A stretch of 64,000 bases of DNA from the NCBI GenBank assembly GCA_031548025.1, contig JAVBRM010000072.1, forward strand, positions 24,875 through 88,874, in the 5' to 3' direction. Below the pieces are notes generated by a model that was not told the DNA's origin, ran no database searches, and worked only from the letters and a program-made list of their open reading frames with translations. This DNA comes from UBA5239 sp031548025. GTDB lineage: Bacteria; Verrucomicrobiota; Lentisphaeria; Victivallales; Victivallaceae. Below, one piece after another: positions 35,288 through 43,143 of the stretch. The first letter of the stretch is position 1; every line of letters starts with the position of its first letter. The position numbers and the translations under genes were made by a program.

Positions 35288-36072
35288 CACTTCGCGGAAA
35301 TAGAGAAGAGAATTTTCCATTTCACCTCCTGACTGCCACCTCTGTTCAAACAGATGCGCGGACCGGTCTGATCGAGCGTACCGGCTACGAGGCTTGTACG
35401 ATTGAATACGTCTACAACGGCAGCGGCTTTCTGGAGATCAACGGCTGTTCGTATACCCCGGAGCAGGACAGCGTTTATATACTGACCCCGGGCAGTACCC
35501 ACCGCTACTGGCCCAACCGGGAAAAACCTTGGGCCAAAATATTTTTCTGTGTCGACGGCGACTTTGTTTCCATGCTCCTGCAAGCCTATCTGCTTGACCG
35601 GGTCTATTACATCCCAAACGCCGCCAAACTGCAGAAACATTTCGAGGCCATGAACCATTTGAATTACGGTCAGGAACGGATCAATCAGGCCGCCGCGGTC
35701 ATCTTTCATCAGTTAGTCGAAGAAGCTTCTCAAATCGTCTACCGGAAAGAGCACCAAATCCCACAGGAGATAGAAGCCCTGAAAAACGAGTTGGACTACC
35801 ATCTGGAAAAGCCGTTCGTGCTGGAGGAGTATTGCCAACGCCACCAAGTAACCTCGGCTCATCTGATCCGGAGTTTCCGGGAATATTACCAGGATTCACC
35901 TTACAACTATCTGATGAAAAGGCGTATGGAACAAGCTCAGCGCCTTCTGCTCTACTCCAATTTTTCAGTCAAGGAGATTGCCGAACGGCTCTGTTTTTCC
36001 GATCAATATTATTTTTCCAACTATTTCAAACGCCAGATCGGAATGTCCCCGAGTAATTATCAAAAAAAATAA
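35284..36072 (+). CDS. AraC-family transcriptional regulator 2 (TTG start)
   Basis: A 262-residue AraC regulator: N-terminal cupin-like domain (TIEYVYNGSGFLEINGCSY-like, YILTPGSTHRYWPN) and C-terminal double HTH (FVLEEYCQRHQVTSAHLIRS; FSVKEIAERLCFSDQYYFSN, ending KRQIGMSPSNYQKK). The start is a TTG at 35284 sharing TTGA with the stop of regulator 1, with a G-rich ribosome site upstream, so the two are translationally coupled. Two different AraC proteins in one operon could form two-signal control of the divergent glycan genes. Confidence 0.88.
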   Translation: MTLRGNREENFPFHLLTATSVQTDARTGLIERTGYEACTIEYVYNGSGFLEINGCSYTPEQDSVYILTPGSTHRYWPNREKPWAKIFFCVDGDFVSMLLQAYLLDRVYYIPNAAKLQKHFEAMNHLNYGQERINQAAAVIFHQLVEEASQIVYRKEHQIPQEIEALKNELDYHLEKPFVLEEYCQRHQVTSAHLIRSFREYYQDSPYNYLMKRRMEQAQRLLLYSNFSVKEIAERLCFSDQYYFSNYFKRQIGMSPSNYQKK

Positions 36073-36231
36073 GGGAGTTGGAAATTGCTGAAATACCGTT
36101 AAATTTCTGAAAGATTCCCGAGTGATTTTTGTTGGATTTGTGAGGAGCATAACGAGTTATGTGACGAGTAAATCCGGCAAAAAGCGCCGGGAAGATTCGA
36201 AAATTGGTAGTTCGGCATTTTCCAGCTCCCT
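36072..36231 (+). repeat. 160-bp imperfect palindromic, structured intergenic element
   Basis: Arms 36072-36092 and 36211-36231 pair at 18 of 21 positions in DNA and 20 of 21 in plus-strand RNA, counting two G-U pairs. The interior folds further: GGATTT/AAATCC around CATAACGAGTTATG, and CCGGC/GCCGG. It begins at the last base of the AraC stop codon and ends 1 base before the next ribosome-binding site, the same placement as the 33-bp repeat element at 13277. Confidence 0.6.
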
Positions 36232-36243
36232 AAGGAGAAAGAA

Positions 36244-36900
36244 ATGAAATCCGTATTAATCATAATGTTGTCATGCCTGGTCTCGCTGCAACTGCTTGCC
36301 ACTGCGCAAATTTCCGACAAGATAATTTTCAACGGCGAAGAATATAAACTGCATACCAATCCGCTGGAGGAGTATTTCAAAAAATACCCGGAGAAAAAAC
36401 CGAAGTCCCCAACAAGGTCCACCGCGCTATGGCGGGGCTATATCGCGACATTTGAAGCACGGGACTGGCAACTGTTCCTGAAAGATATCGAAATACAAGT
36501 CAGAGACGAATCAAATCCGCCGGGCCACAAGACCAAACAAGTCAGCGTCAAAGAGGATATTTTCCCGGGCGCTAAGAGCGTGAAATCGGATTGGTTTTCC
36601 GGGTTGCTGGTATTGCCCTTCGGGAACATGCTGAGGTACGTCCATATGGGCTATGCTTCTACATATGAGAACTATATCATCATCGAAGTACGCAAGGGAG
36701 ACATTGTCAAAACCAAAGAGCTGCGGGGAGTCGAATACGATCAATTCCGGGATAAACAATTCAAGGCGTTCAAAAAAACCGATGACTATAAAAAAATATA
36801 CGAGAAACTAAAGCAAGACGGTCACGACGACCAGTTCATCGATTCTTTCCTGAAAACCGGAATCATCTCCTACACCTCAACAATCATGACCGACAATTGA
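36244..36900 (+). CDS. Small secreted protein, unknown
   Basis: A 218-residue protein with a clear signal peptide (MKSVLIIMLSCLVSLQLLATA) and a soluble, Lys-rich remainder (FKAFKKTDDYKKIYEKLKQD). I recognise no domain. TAAGGAG lies 6 nt before the ATG. It is separated from the AraC pair by the palindromic element and followed by 257 bp of regulatory-looking DNA. Function unknown. Confidence 0.7.
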   Translation: MKSVLIIMLSCLVSLQLLATAQISDKIIFNGEEYKLHTNPLEEYFKKYPEKKPKSPTRSTALWRGYIATFEARDWQLFLKDIEIQVRDESNPPGHKTKQVSVKEDIFPGAKSVKSDWFSGLLVLPFGNMLRYVHMGYASTYENYIIIEVRKGDIVKTKELRGVEYDQFRDKQFKAFKKTDDYKKIYEKLKQDGHDDQFIDSFLKTGIISYTSTIMTDN

Positions 36901-36920
36901 TATTTTTTCAAGAAATACAT

Positions 36921-36960
36921 TTGCAAACGAAATATAAATGTTTATATTATTGATAAACAT
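36921..36960 (+). promoter_or_regulatory. Candidate promoter with overlapping palindromic operator
   Basis: TTGCAA (36921-36926), 16-bp spacer, TATATT (36943-36948). A perfect inverted repeat ATGTTTAT/ATAAACAT with 7-bp centre (36938-36960) covers the -10. It probably drives the giant surface-protein genes from 37158. A further hairpin (CAGAAAAAC/GTTTTTCTG, 37025-37053) lies in the resulting ~200-nt leader. Confidence 0.45.
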
Positions 36961-37157
36961 AATAGTTTCGTGGTGTGGCGGATGAAGAAGACTTGGGGTG
37001 TTTTCTTGATTCAAATTATAACCGCAGAAAAACGCGTGCGGGGAGTTTTTCTGTAAAATCATGACCGGCGAAAACCTGACGAATACGCACCTCAGTCATG
37101 CATTCACTGCTTTTGTTTAAATTTCCACCAGCAAAAATCATAACGGAGATTGAGAAA

Positions 37158-40100
37158 ATGATGCAGTTAATTCAATCCGGTGGAGTACAGGTAATTCGTA
37201 AGCCGCAAATTGTCTATCTCGACTTTGACGGCGAGCAAACCAGCTACAATGGCGAGCAATTGAACATTGAACACGTGACGGTCGAAGACTCCGACCTGAC
37301 GGAGGAGCGAATCGCTTCCATCACTGCCCGCCTGAACGCCGAATACGCAGAGCAAAACGTAATTTTCGTAACCGAGCGCCCGGGGAACGAGGAGTTTTCC
37401 ACCGTGTTTGTCGGCCAAACCGATGCCTTCGAGGAATACGGCAGCTTCCTTGGACTCGCCGAGACCATCGACAAGGAAAATCAAATCAAAAACGACAACG
37501 CTTTCGTCCTTGCCGACGCGACATGGAGCAATGAACAAGTCATCTCGGTAATAAGCCACGAAATCGGCCATATCGTACTCGGCGAAGAACATACCATACT
37601 GTCCGATTCGATAGCGGATTATGCGGCCAGCAGTAATATTGATATAACCATAAATTCGAATTTTTCACATACTTATAAGATTACAAACTCCACGAATCGT
37701 AATACTCTCGAAGTCATCCAAGATGCCTTTTATGCCACAGTCTATGTTCCGTTTGGCCAAACAGTGGAAATCACGGTGTCATGGGATCGTGCCGTCCAGA
37801 AAGTAAATTGCGATGGTTACATATCGGTTCATTTCAGCAATAAGTCCACAAATGATATTTTACCAAATGGCGCCAAGTGGTATATTACCGCGACTTATTA
37901 TGACGATGTAACTATTACTGTTATGCCGGCGGTTTTTGGCTTGGGGGATTATCCGGGGGCTGCCAGATACTGGATATACCAATGTGAGTTCACCTTGACG
38001 GTAAAATATATAAACATTTCGGGCAGTCCGGACTTAAAGTCATATGCTCCCTCCGGGTGGGACGGTCCAATCGTGGTTTCTACGGTAACCGACACCAACA
38101 GGAATTCTTCAACGATAACCACCGCGGATAAAATTTATGTTGATTTTGCATTTGTAAATGCGGGTGATGCGGATGCGGGAGCATTCTATATAAGTGTATC
38201 TCTTGATGATTCTGTCATTTATGAAGTCAAGTTCGAATATGGACTTGCAAGCAAATTTTATCATACCATTAAAGATTTCGATTTACTGAAATACGTCGAA
38301 GGGCCTCTCTCTGTCGGAACTCATACAATCAAATTTGTTGTCGATTCAAAAAATGACATAAAAGAGAGCGATGAAACCAACAATACTTTTGAAAAAACCT
38401 TCACGGTTACGGCGGCAGCGGTGAAGCAGCCGGATCTGGTGGTTTCCGCGATTTCCGTATCCAACGCGACAATCACCGCCGAGCAGTCCGTCACGCTGAC
38501 GTTCACAGTCAAGAACCAGGGGGATGCGGCGGCGGGCGCCTCCGCTGCTTACATTTACGCCGGGACGACATTGCTTGATACGATTACCGTGGACGGCCTG
38601 GCCGCCGGAGAGTCATTGAGTTTCACCCATACTATATCCGGTACGACGCTTGGAGTTGGCGAACATTCGTTGTGGGTGAAGGCGGATGGCGTAGCCGATG
38701 AGCTGAACAAGAATAACAACGAAAGCACCAAGGTAATGGTAAACGTCACCGGCGGCGGAAGCGGCGGCAACTCAGGTGTCATGATATACTCGTCGGATAC
38801 GTTGGTCAGTTCCGGGACGGCGATCTCCGGAGCGATGCTGAGCGGCGACGGCAACGATATGATGTTCATTTACAGCGGCGGCACGGCGACCGAAACCATC
38901 ATCAACTCCGGTGGAACGCTGGAGGTTCACAGTGGCGGCACGGCGAACAGTACCACCATTAACTCCGGCGGCAACCATTATGTAGTAGCCGGAGGGCTGG
39001 CGATAGCCACCACCATTAATTCAGAAGGCCAGCAGGATGTTTACAGCGGCGGGATGGCGAACAGCACGACCATCGAAACTGAAGCTCTGCAGGATGTTTA
39101 TTGGGAAGGGGTGGCAATCGGCACGATCATCAGTTCCGGCGGAGTTCAGGAGGTCAACTTCGATGGCATAGCCAGCGGAACCATCATTTATCACAGTGGT
39201 CTACAGGATGTTTACCGCAGTGGGGTGGCTGTCGACACGACCATTAATTCAGGTGGTATTCAAGCCGTCAACTTCGATGGCATAGCCGGCAATACCATCA
39301 TTCATAGTGAAGGGGTACAGGTTGTTTACTCCAGTGGTGTGGCTGTCGACACAATCATCAATTCCGGCGGTATCCAGGCGGTCGAGTTCAATGGCATAGC
39401 CGGCAATACCATCATTCACAATGGAGGACTACAGGATGTTTACTCCCGTGGGGTGGCTGTCGACACAATCATCAATTCAGGTGGTATTCAGACCGTAAAC
39501 TTCGATGGCGCGGCGAATCGTACCACTGTCAATTCCGGCGGTTGGCAGGATGTCAGCGAAAAGGGAGTGTTGAACAGCACCACGGTCAATTCCGGCGGCA
39601 CACAGACCGTTTCCAGCGGATGCGCGACGAACCACACCCTGGTCCACTCCGGCGGCTCAATGGCTGTCAGCGCCGGGGCGGTTATCGGCGGCACGACGCT
39701 TCTGGGGGGAACGCTGGTTATCTCCGAGGATGTCACGGCGGCGGCGGGAGCTAAGATCACGTTCGCGATGAATGAGCGGAAAACCGCGGATTCGTATATC
39801 ATCAACAATATCGGGCTGATTGCCGGAATGAGTTATTCAATTACGGTGAACGCCGGCCAGGCAGCCGGAAGTTATCTGCTGGCGGCGGGCGCGACCGGCT
39901 TCAGTCAGTCGATTTCCATCGGCGATGGCTCGGTCAATTATGGAACACTGACCGTGAATGGCAGTGCGTTGAATTACGGCGGGCAGGAGTATTCGCTGGT
40001 CAATTCCGATGGTACGCTTGCATTGAATATCGCCGGTGGGGCTTCGGTTCTCTCCTCTTTGAATACGGACCTACTGGACAACGGTTATTCGCAGATTGTG

Positions 40101-40985
40101 GCTTGGGACTCGACGCAGGGAAAGGTCGGCTATGTGGCGACCAATGGGCAGGCCGGGCCGCCGTGGACCGGTATCTGGGAATGGAGCGGCAGCGATATTT
40201 CGATGTGGAAGGTCGTCGGCGTCGGAAGGTTTTCGGCGGATGTTGAGCATGACGGAATTCTGCTTTATAACGGGAACGGCAATACTTTTGCGGCGTGGAC
40301 CGACTTGGGACGCGGGGATTACGGATATGTTTCATTGTGTCATGTCGACGGCAATTTCCAGACTCTGGCTCTGGCGGACTTCGACAACAACGGGCTGGAC
40401 GATGTGATCATTTACGATGAAAAAGGATCGTTCGGAATTGTATCGGACGCGGCCTCGTATCACGACGTATGGCATGTCGAGAATGCGGCGACCAATGTGC
40501 AGAAGGTAATCGGAGCCGGGTATTTCGGCAACGCCGATGGCAAAAGCGATATTCTGGTCAAGAAGACCGACGAAAACGCTTACTTTCTCTGGCATAACCA
40601 GGATTCGACGTTCAACACCTGGAATTGGAGCCAAACCTATATTGGTTCGCTGGATAATGACTGGGAAGTCGCAGCGGTCGGCGATTTCCAGGGAGACGGA
40701 ATCGACGACATCATCATGTGGCAGAAATCGACCGGTTACATGTACGCCTGGGAAGACGGCAAGTCATCCAACCAACGCTGGGTTGGTGCTCTCGATTCAA
40801 GCGACTGGGAAGTTGCCGCCGTAGGCGATTACAACGGCGACGGCAAAGAAGACTTGCTGTTGCGAGAGCTGGTAAGCGGCTGGGGCGGCGTGGGTTATTG
40901 GGCCGGCGCCAACGCATCAAACTGGACGGACCTAAACGCCCGCATTGAAACCGATATGGAAAGTAAATTCGCGGTAATCGCGTAG
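37158..40985 (+). CDS. Giant matrixin-like/CARDB/AIDA-repeat exported protein
   Basis: A 1275-residue protein without an N-terminal signal peptide. In order: metallopeptidase-like domain (1-150) with YLDFDG and HEIGH at 134-138 plus His145 (one residue longer than the metzincin spacing); a beta domain; two CARDB domains (about 290-410 and 420-530, the second opening QPDLVVSAISVSNATITAEQ); about 14 AIDA-type repeats of 18-19 residues (TIINSGGIQAVNFDGIA type, about 560-860); a linker; and a ~305-residue FG-GAP-like tail (DFDNNGLDDVIIYD, GDFQGDGIDDIIMW, GDYNGDGKEDLLLR). The leader CGGAGATTGAGAAA before the ATG at 37158 matches that of the next gene. Probably exported by a C-terminal signal and surface-attached (inference). 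Confidence 0.8.
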   Translation: MMQLIQSGGVQVIRKPQIVYLDFDGEQTSYNGEQLNIEHVTVEDSDLTEERIASITARLNAEYAEQNVIFVTERPGNEEFSTVFVGQTDAFEEYGSFLGLAETIDKENQIKNDNAFVLADATWSNEQVISVISHEIGHIVLGEEHTILSDSIADYAASSNIDITINSNFSHTYKITNSTNRNTLEVIQDAFYATVYVPFGQTVEITVSWDRAVQKVNCDGYISVHFSNKSTNDILPNGAKWYITATYYDDVTITVMPAVFGLGDYPGAARYWIYQCEFTLTVKYINISGSPDLKSYAPSGWDGPIVVSTVTDTNRNSSTITTADKIYVDFAFVNAGDADAGAFYISVSLDDSVIYEVKFEYGLASKFYHTIKDFDLLKYVEGPLSVGTHTIKFVVDSKNDIKESDETNNTFEKTFTVTAAAVKQPDLVVSAISVSNATITAEQSVTLTFTVKNQGDAAAGASAAYIYAGTTLLDTITVDGLAAGESLSFTHTISGTTLGVGEHSLWVKADGVADELNKNNNESTKVMVNVTGGGSGGNSGVMIYSSDTLVSSGTAISGAMLSGDGNDMMFIYSGGTATETIINSGGTLEVHSGGTANSTTINSGGNHYVVAGGLAIATTINSEGQQDVYSGGMANSTTIETEALQDVYWEGVAIGTIISSGGVQEVNFDGIASGTIIYHSGLQDVYRSGVAVDTTINSGGIQAVNFDGIAGNTIIHSEGVQVVYSSGVAVDTIINSGGIQAVEFNGIAGNTIIHNGGLQDVYSRGVAVDTIINSGGIQTVNFDGAANRTTVNSGGWQDVSEKGVLNSTTVNSGGTQTVSSGCATNHTLVHSGGSMAVSAGAVIGGTTLLGGTLVISEDVTAAAGAKITFAMNERKTADSYIINNIGLIAGMSYSITVNAGQAAGSYLLAAGATGFSQSISIGDGSVNYGTLTVNGSALNYGGQEYSLVNSDGTLALNIAGGASVLSSLNTDLLDNGYSQIVAWDSTQGKVGYVATNGQAGPPWTGIWEWSGSDISMWKVVGVGRFSADVEHDGILLYNGNGNTFAAWTDLGRGDYGYVSLCHVDGNFQTLALADFDNNGLDDVIIYDEKGSFGIVSDAASYHDVWHVENAATNVQKVIGAGYFGNADGKSDILVKKTDENAYFLWHNQDSTFNTWNWSQTYIGSLDNDWEVAAVGDFQGDGIDDIIMWQKSTGYMYAWEDGKSSNQRWVGALDSSDWEVAAVGDYNGDGKEDLLLRELVSGWGGVGYWAGANASNWTDLNARIETDMESKFAVIA
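40060..40985 (+). repeat. Duplicated C-terminal FG-GAP cassette, copy 1
   Basis: Codes for the shared tail from DLLDNGYSQIVAWD to SKFAVIA. Copy 2 is at 42180-43097. Most residues and long DNA stretches are identical, while the parts upstream of the tail are unrelated, pointing to cassette shuffling or gene conversion. Confidence 0.85.
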
Positions 40986-41012
40986 ATTAAAATAAATTAG
41001 GAGATTGAGAAA

Positions 41013-43097
41013 ATGACAACTGAAAGATTGATCGTGAATTCGGACGAGTCTTACGAGATTGAGCTGGGCGATGTGTTCAGTGATTTTTCGGTCACGGGCG
41101 ATAGCGGCGGCGCTATATGGAACGAAGGGACAATATCCGGAGATTGGCCTGTGATACTGACGCGCAACTCCGCCCAGCAGGACGAAGACTGGGCCGGCGG
41201 CAATGGCGGGGCGATTTTCAACTCCGGCCATGAAGGCGTCCCCGGCTCCATTGCTCTGAATGGAGGTTCCTTTACTGAAAATACCGCCACGGGGTGCGGC
41301 GGGGCGATTTATAACAGTTTGGGAACGGTTACATTGACGGATGTCACTTTCAGCTCCAACAATGCGGAGATAGCGGGAGGCGCGATTTACAACTCCGAGG
41401 GCGATGTCACGATATCCGATTCCAGCTTCATCGGAAACGGCGCCGAGCAGGGTGACGGCGGCGCCATCCACAATGACGGCGTCCTTACACTCAACAACGT
41501 GACATTCTCCGATAATTACGCCGGCGGCGGCGCCGCCATCACCAGTTATGGCACGGTGGAGGTGGACGGCGCATATTTTTCCAACAACAACGCACTCGAG
41601 TGGGGCGGCGGCGCAATCAGTGTATATGATGGGACAATGATGTTGGACAACGTGACGTTTTACAACAACAATGGCGCCGAGGCCGGTGCAATCGCCAACT
41701 TCGGCGGTTCGATAACGCTTAAAAACGTATTTTTCGAACTGTTGTCCGATACGATTTACAATTATGCCGGAACGCTCACCATCGCGGGCTCGGTTATGCT
41801 CGGTAACGCGATGCAGTCGCCTTTCCCCGGAATCATGCTGACGAATGATACTTACGGCACGCTCAACTTCGATATTTCCGACATGAGTCAAGCTCCCGCC
41901 TATACGCTGCTGAGTGACTGGGCGCGAGTCGACAATCAGGGAGAACTCTGTATAACGGTTTCCGGAAGCCAGGCAATTGGGACCTATCATCTTGCCGGCA
42001 ATACCGCGGATTTCCTGTTGGATATCATCTATGTCTACAATACCGACAATGTTTTGCTGGGGACTTTCGACAGCATGGGAGCGCAGCATTTCGTGGCGAA
42101 CGGCAAGACCTTTACCCTGAGCAATGGCTCCGATATTCTTTCATTGAATATCTCCCAGGCCGCAACTGATGTGCGGACTAATTTGCTTTCCAACGGTTAT
42201 TCCCAGATTGTGGCCTGGGATGCGGCGCAAGGAAAAGTCGGGTACGTAGCAACTGACGGTCAGACCGCACCGCCATGGGCGGGGATTTGGGAATGGAGCG
42301 GAGACGAAGCGACAATGTGGAAAGTGGTCGCGGTCGGAAGATTCTCAGCGGACGTTGCGCACGACGGTATCCTGCTTTATAACGGCAACAGCAATACTTT
42401 TGCCGCTTGGACGGATTTAGGACGGGGCGATTATGGCTATATCTCTCTGTGCTATGTCGGCGGGAATTTCCAGACTCTGGCTCTGGCCGATTTCGACAAC
42501 AACGGGCTGGACGACGTGATCATCTATGATGAAAACGGTTCGTTCGGGATCGTGTCCGACGCGCGGACTTATCACGACGTATGGCATGTCGATAATCCGA
42601 CGACCAACGTCCAGCAAGTGATCGGAGCCGGGTATTTCGGCAATGCCGACGGCAAAAGCGATATTCTGGTCAAGAAGACCGACGAAAACGCGTACTTCCT
42701 GTGGCATAACCAGGATTCGACGTTCAACACCTGGGACTGGAGCCAGACCTATATCGGTTCGCTGGACGACGATTGGGTGGTCGCGGCCATCGGCGATTTC
42801 CAGGGTGACGGCGTCGACGACATCATCATGTGGCAGCAGTCGACCGGCTATATGTTCGCGTGGGAAGACGGCAAGTCATCCAATCAACGCTGGGTGGGAG
42901 CGCTTGATGCCTCTCAGTGGGAAGTTGCCGCGGTGGGCGACTATGACGGTGACGGCAAAGAAGACCTGTTACTGCGCGAACTGGTGAGCGGCTGGGGCGG
43001 CGTAGGTTACTGGGGCGCCGGCAACGCGTCAAACTGGACTGACCTCAACGCCCGCATTGAAACCGACATGGATAGCAAATTCGCGGTGATTGCGTAA
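41013..43097 (+). CDS. Pmp-like beta-helix exported protein with FG-GAP tail
   Basis: A 694-residue protein without a signal peptide. Residues about 30-250 hold Chlamydia-type Pmp repeats: eight GGAI-like strands (GGAIWNEG, GGAIFNSG, GGAIYNSLG, GGAIYNSEG, GGAIHNDG, GGAAITSYG, GGAISVYDG, AGAIANFGG) alternating with FxxN motifs (SFTENTA, TFSSNNA, SFIGNGA, TFSDNYA, YFSNNNA, TFYNNNG), as in right-handed beta-helix adhesins. A linker leads to the same ~305-residue FG-GAP-like tail as the preceding protein. It starts 27 nt after that gene with the same GGAGATTGAGAAA leader, so the two are probably co-expressed. No autotransporter barrel is present. Confidence 0.82.
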   Translation: MTTERLIVNSDESYEIELGDVFSDFSVTGDSGGAIWNEGTISGDWPVILTRNSAQQDEDWAGGNGGAIFNSGHEGVPGSIALNGGSFTENTATGCGGAIYNSLGTVTLTDVTFSSNNAEIAGGAIYNSEGDVTISDSSFIGNGAEQGDGGAIHNDGVLTLNNVTFSDNYAGGGAAITSYGTVEVDGAYFSNNNALEWGGGAISVYDGTMMLDNVTFYNNNGAEAGAIANFGGSITLKNVFFELLSDTIYNYAGTLTIAGSVMLGNAMQSPFPGIMLTNDTYGTLNFDISDMSQAPAYTLLSDWARVDNQGELCITVSGSQAIGTYHLAGNTADFLLDIIYVYNTDNVLLGTFDSMGAQHFVANGKTFTLSNGSDILSLNISQAATDVRTNLLSNGYSQIVAWDAAQGKVGYVATDGQTAPPWAGIWEWSGDEATMWKVVAVGRFSADVAHDGILLYNGNSNTFAAWTDLGRGDYGYISLCYVGGNFQTLALADFDNNGLDDVIIYDENGSFGIVSDARTYHDVWHVDNPTTNVQQVIGAGYFGNADGKSDILVKKTDENAYFLWHNQDSTFNTWDWSQTYIGSLDDDWVVAAIGDFQGDGVDDIIMWQQSTGYMFAWEDGKSSNQRWVGALDASQWEVAAVGDYDGDGKEDLLLRELVSGWGGVGYWGAGNASNWTDLNARIETDMDSKFAVIA
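42180..43097 (+). repeat. Duplicated C-terminal FG-GAP cassette, copy 2
   Basis: Second copy of the shared tail (NLLSNGYSQIVAWD to SKFAVIA); see copy 1 at 40060-40985. The last segment (WTDLNARIETDM, SKFAVIA) is the best conserved and may be the export or anchoring signal. Confidence 0.85.
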
Positions 43098-43143
43098 TCT
43101 GATTCCTGTTAAACGTCAATTTGATTTTTAATTGGAATAATAA

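Noticed and set aside
38880..39660. Repeats at 38880-39660 considered as a CRISPR array
   Set aside because: They are in-frame 54-57-bp AIDA coding repeats with gradual divergence, not identical repeats with unique spacers.
40932..42089. 385-residue minus-strand frame
   Set aside because: Antisense to the Pmp-like repeats; the repeated pattern is the mirror of the GGAI motifs.
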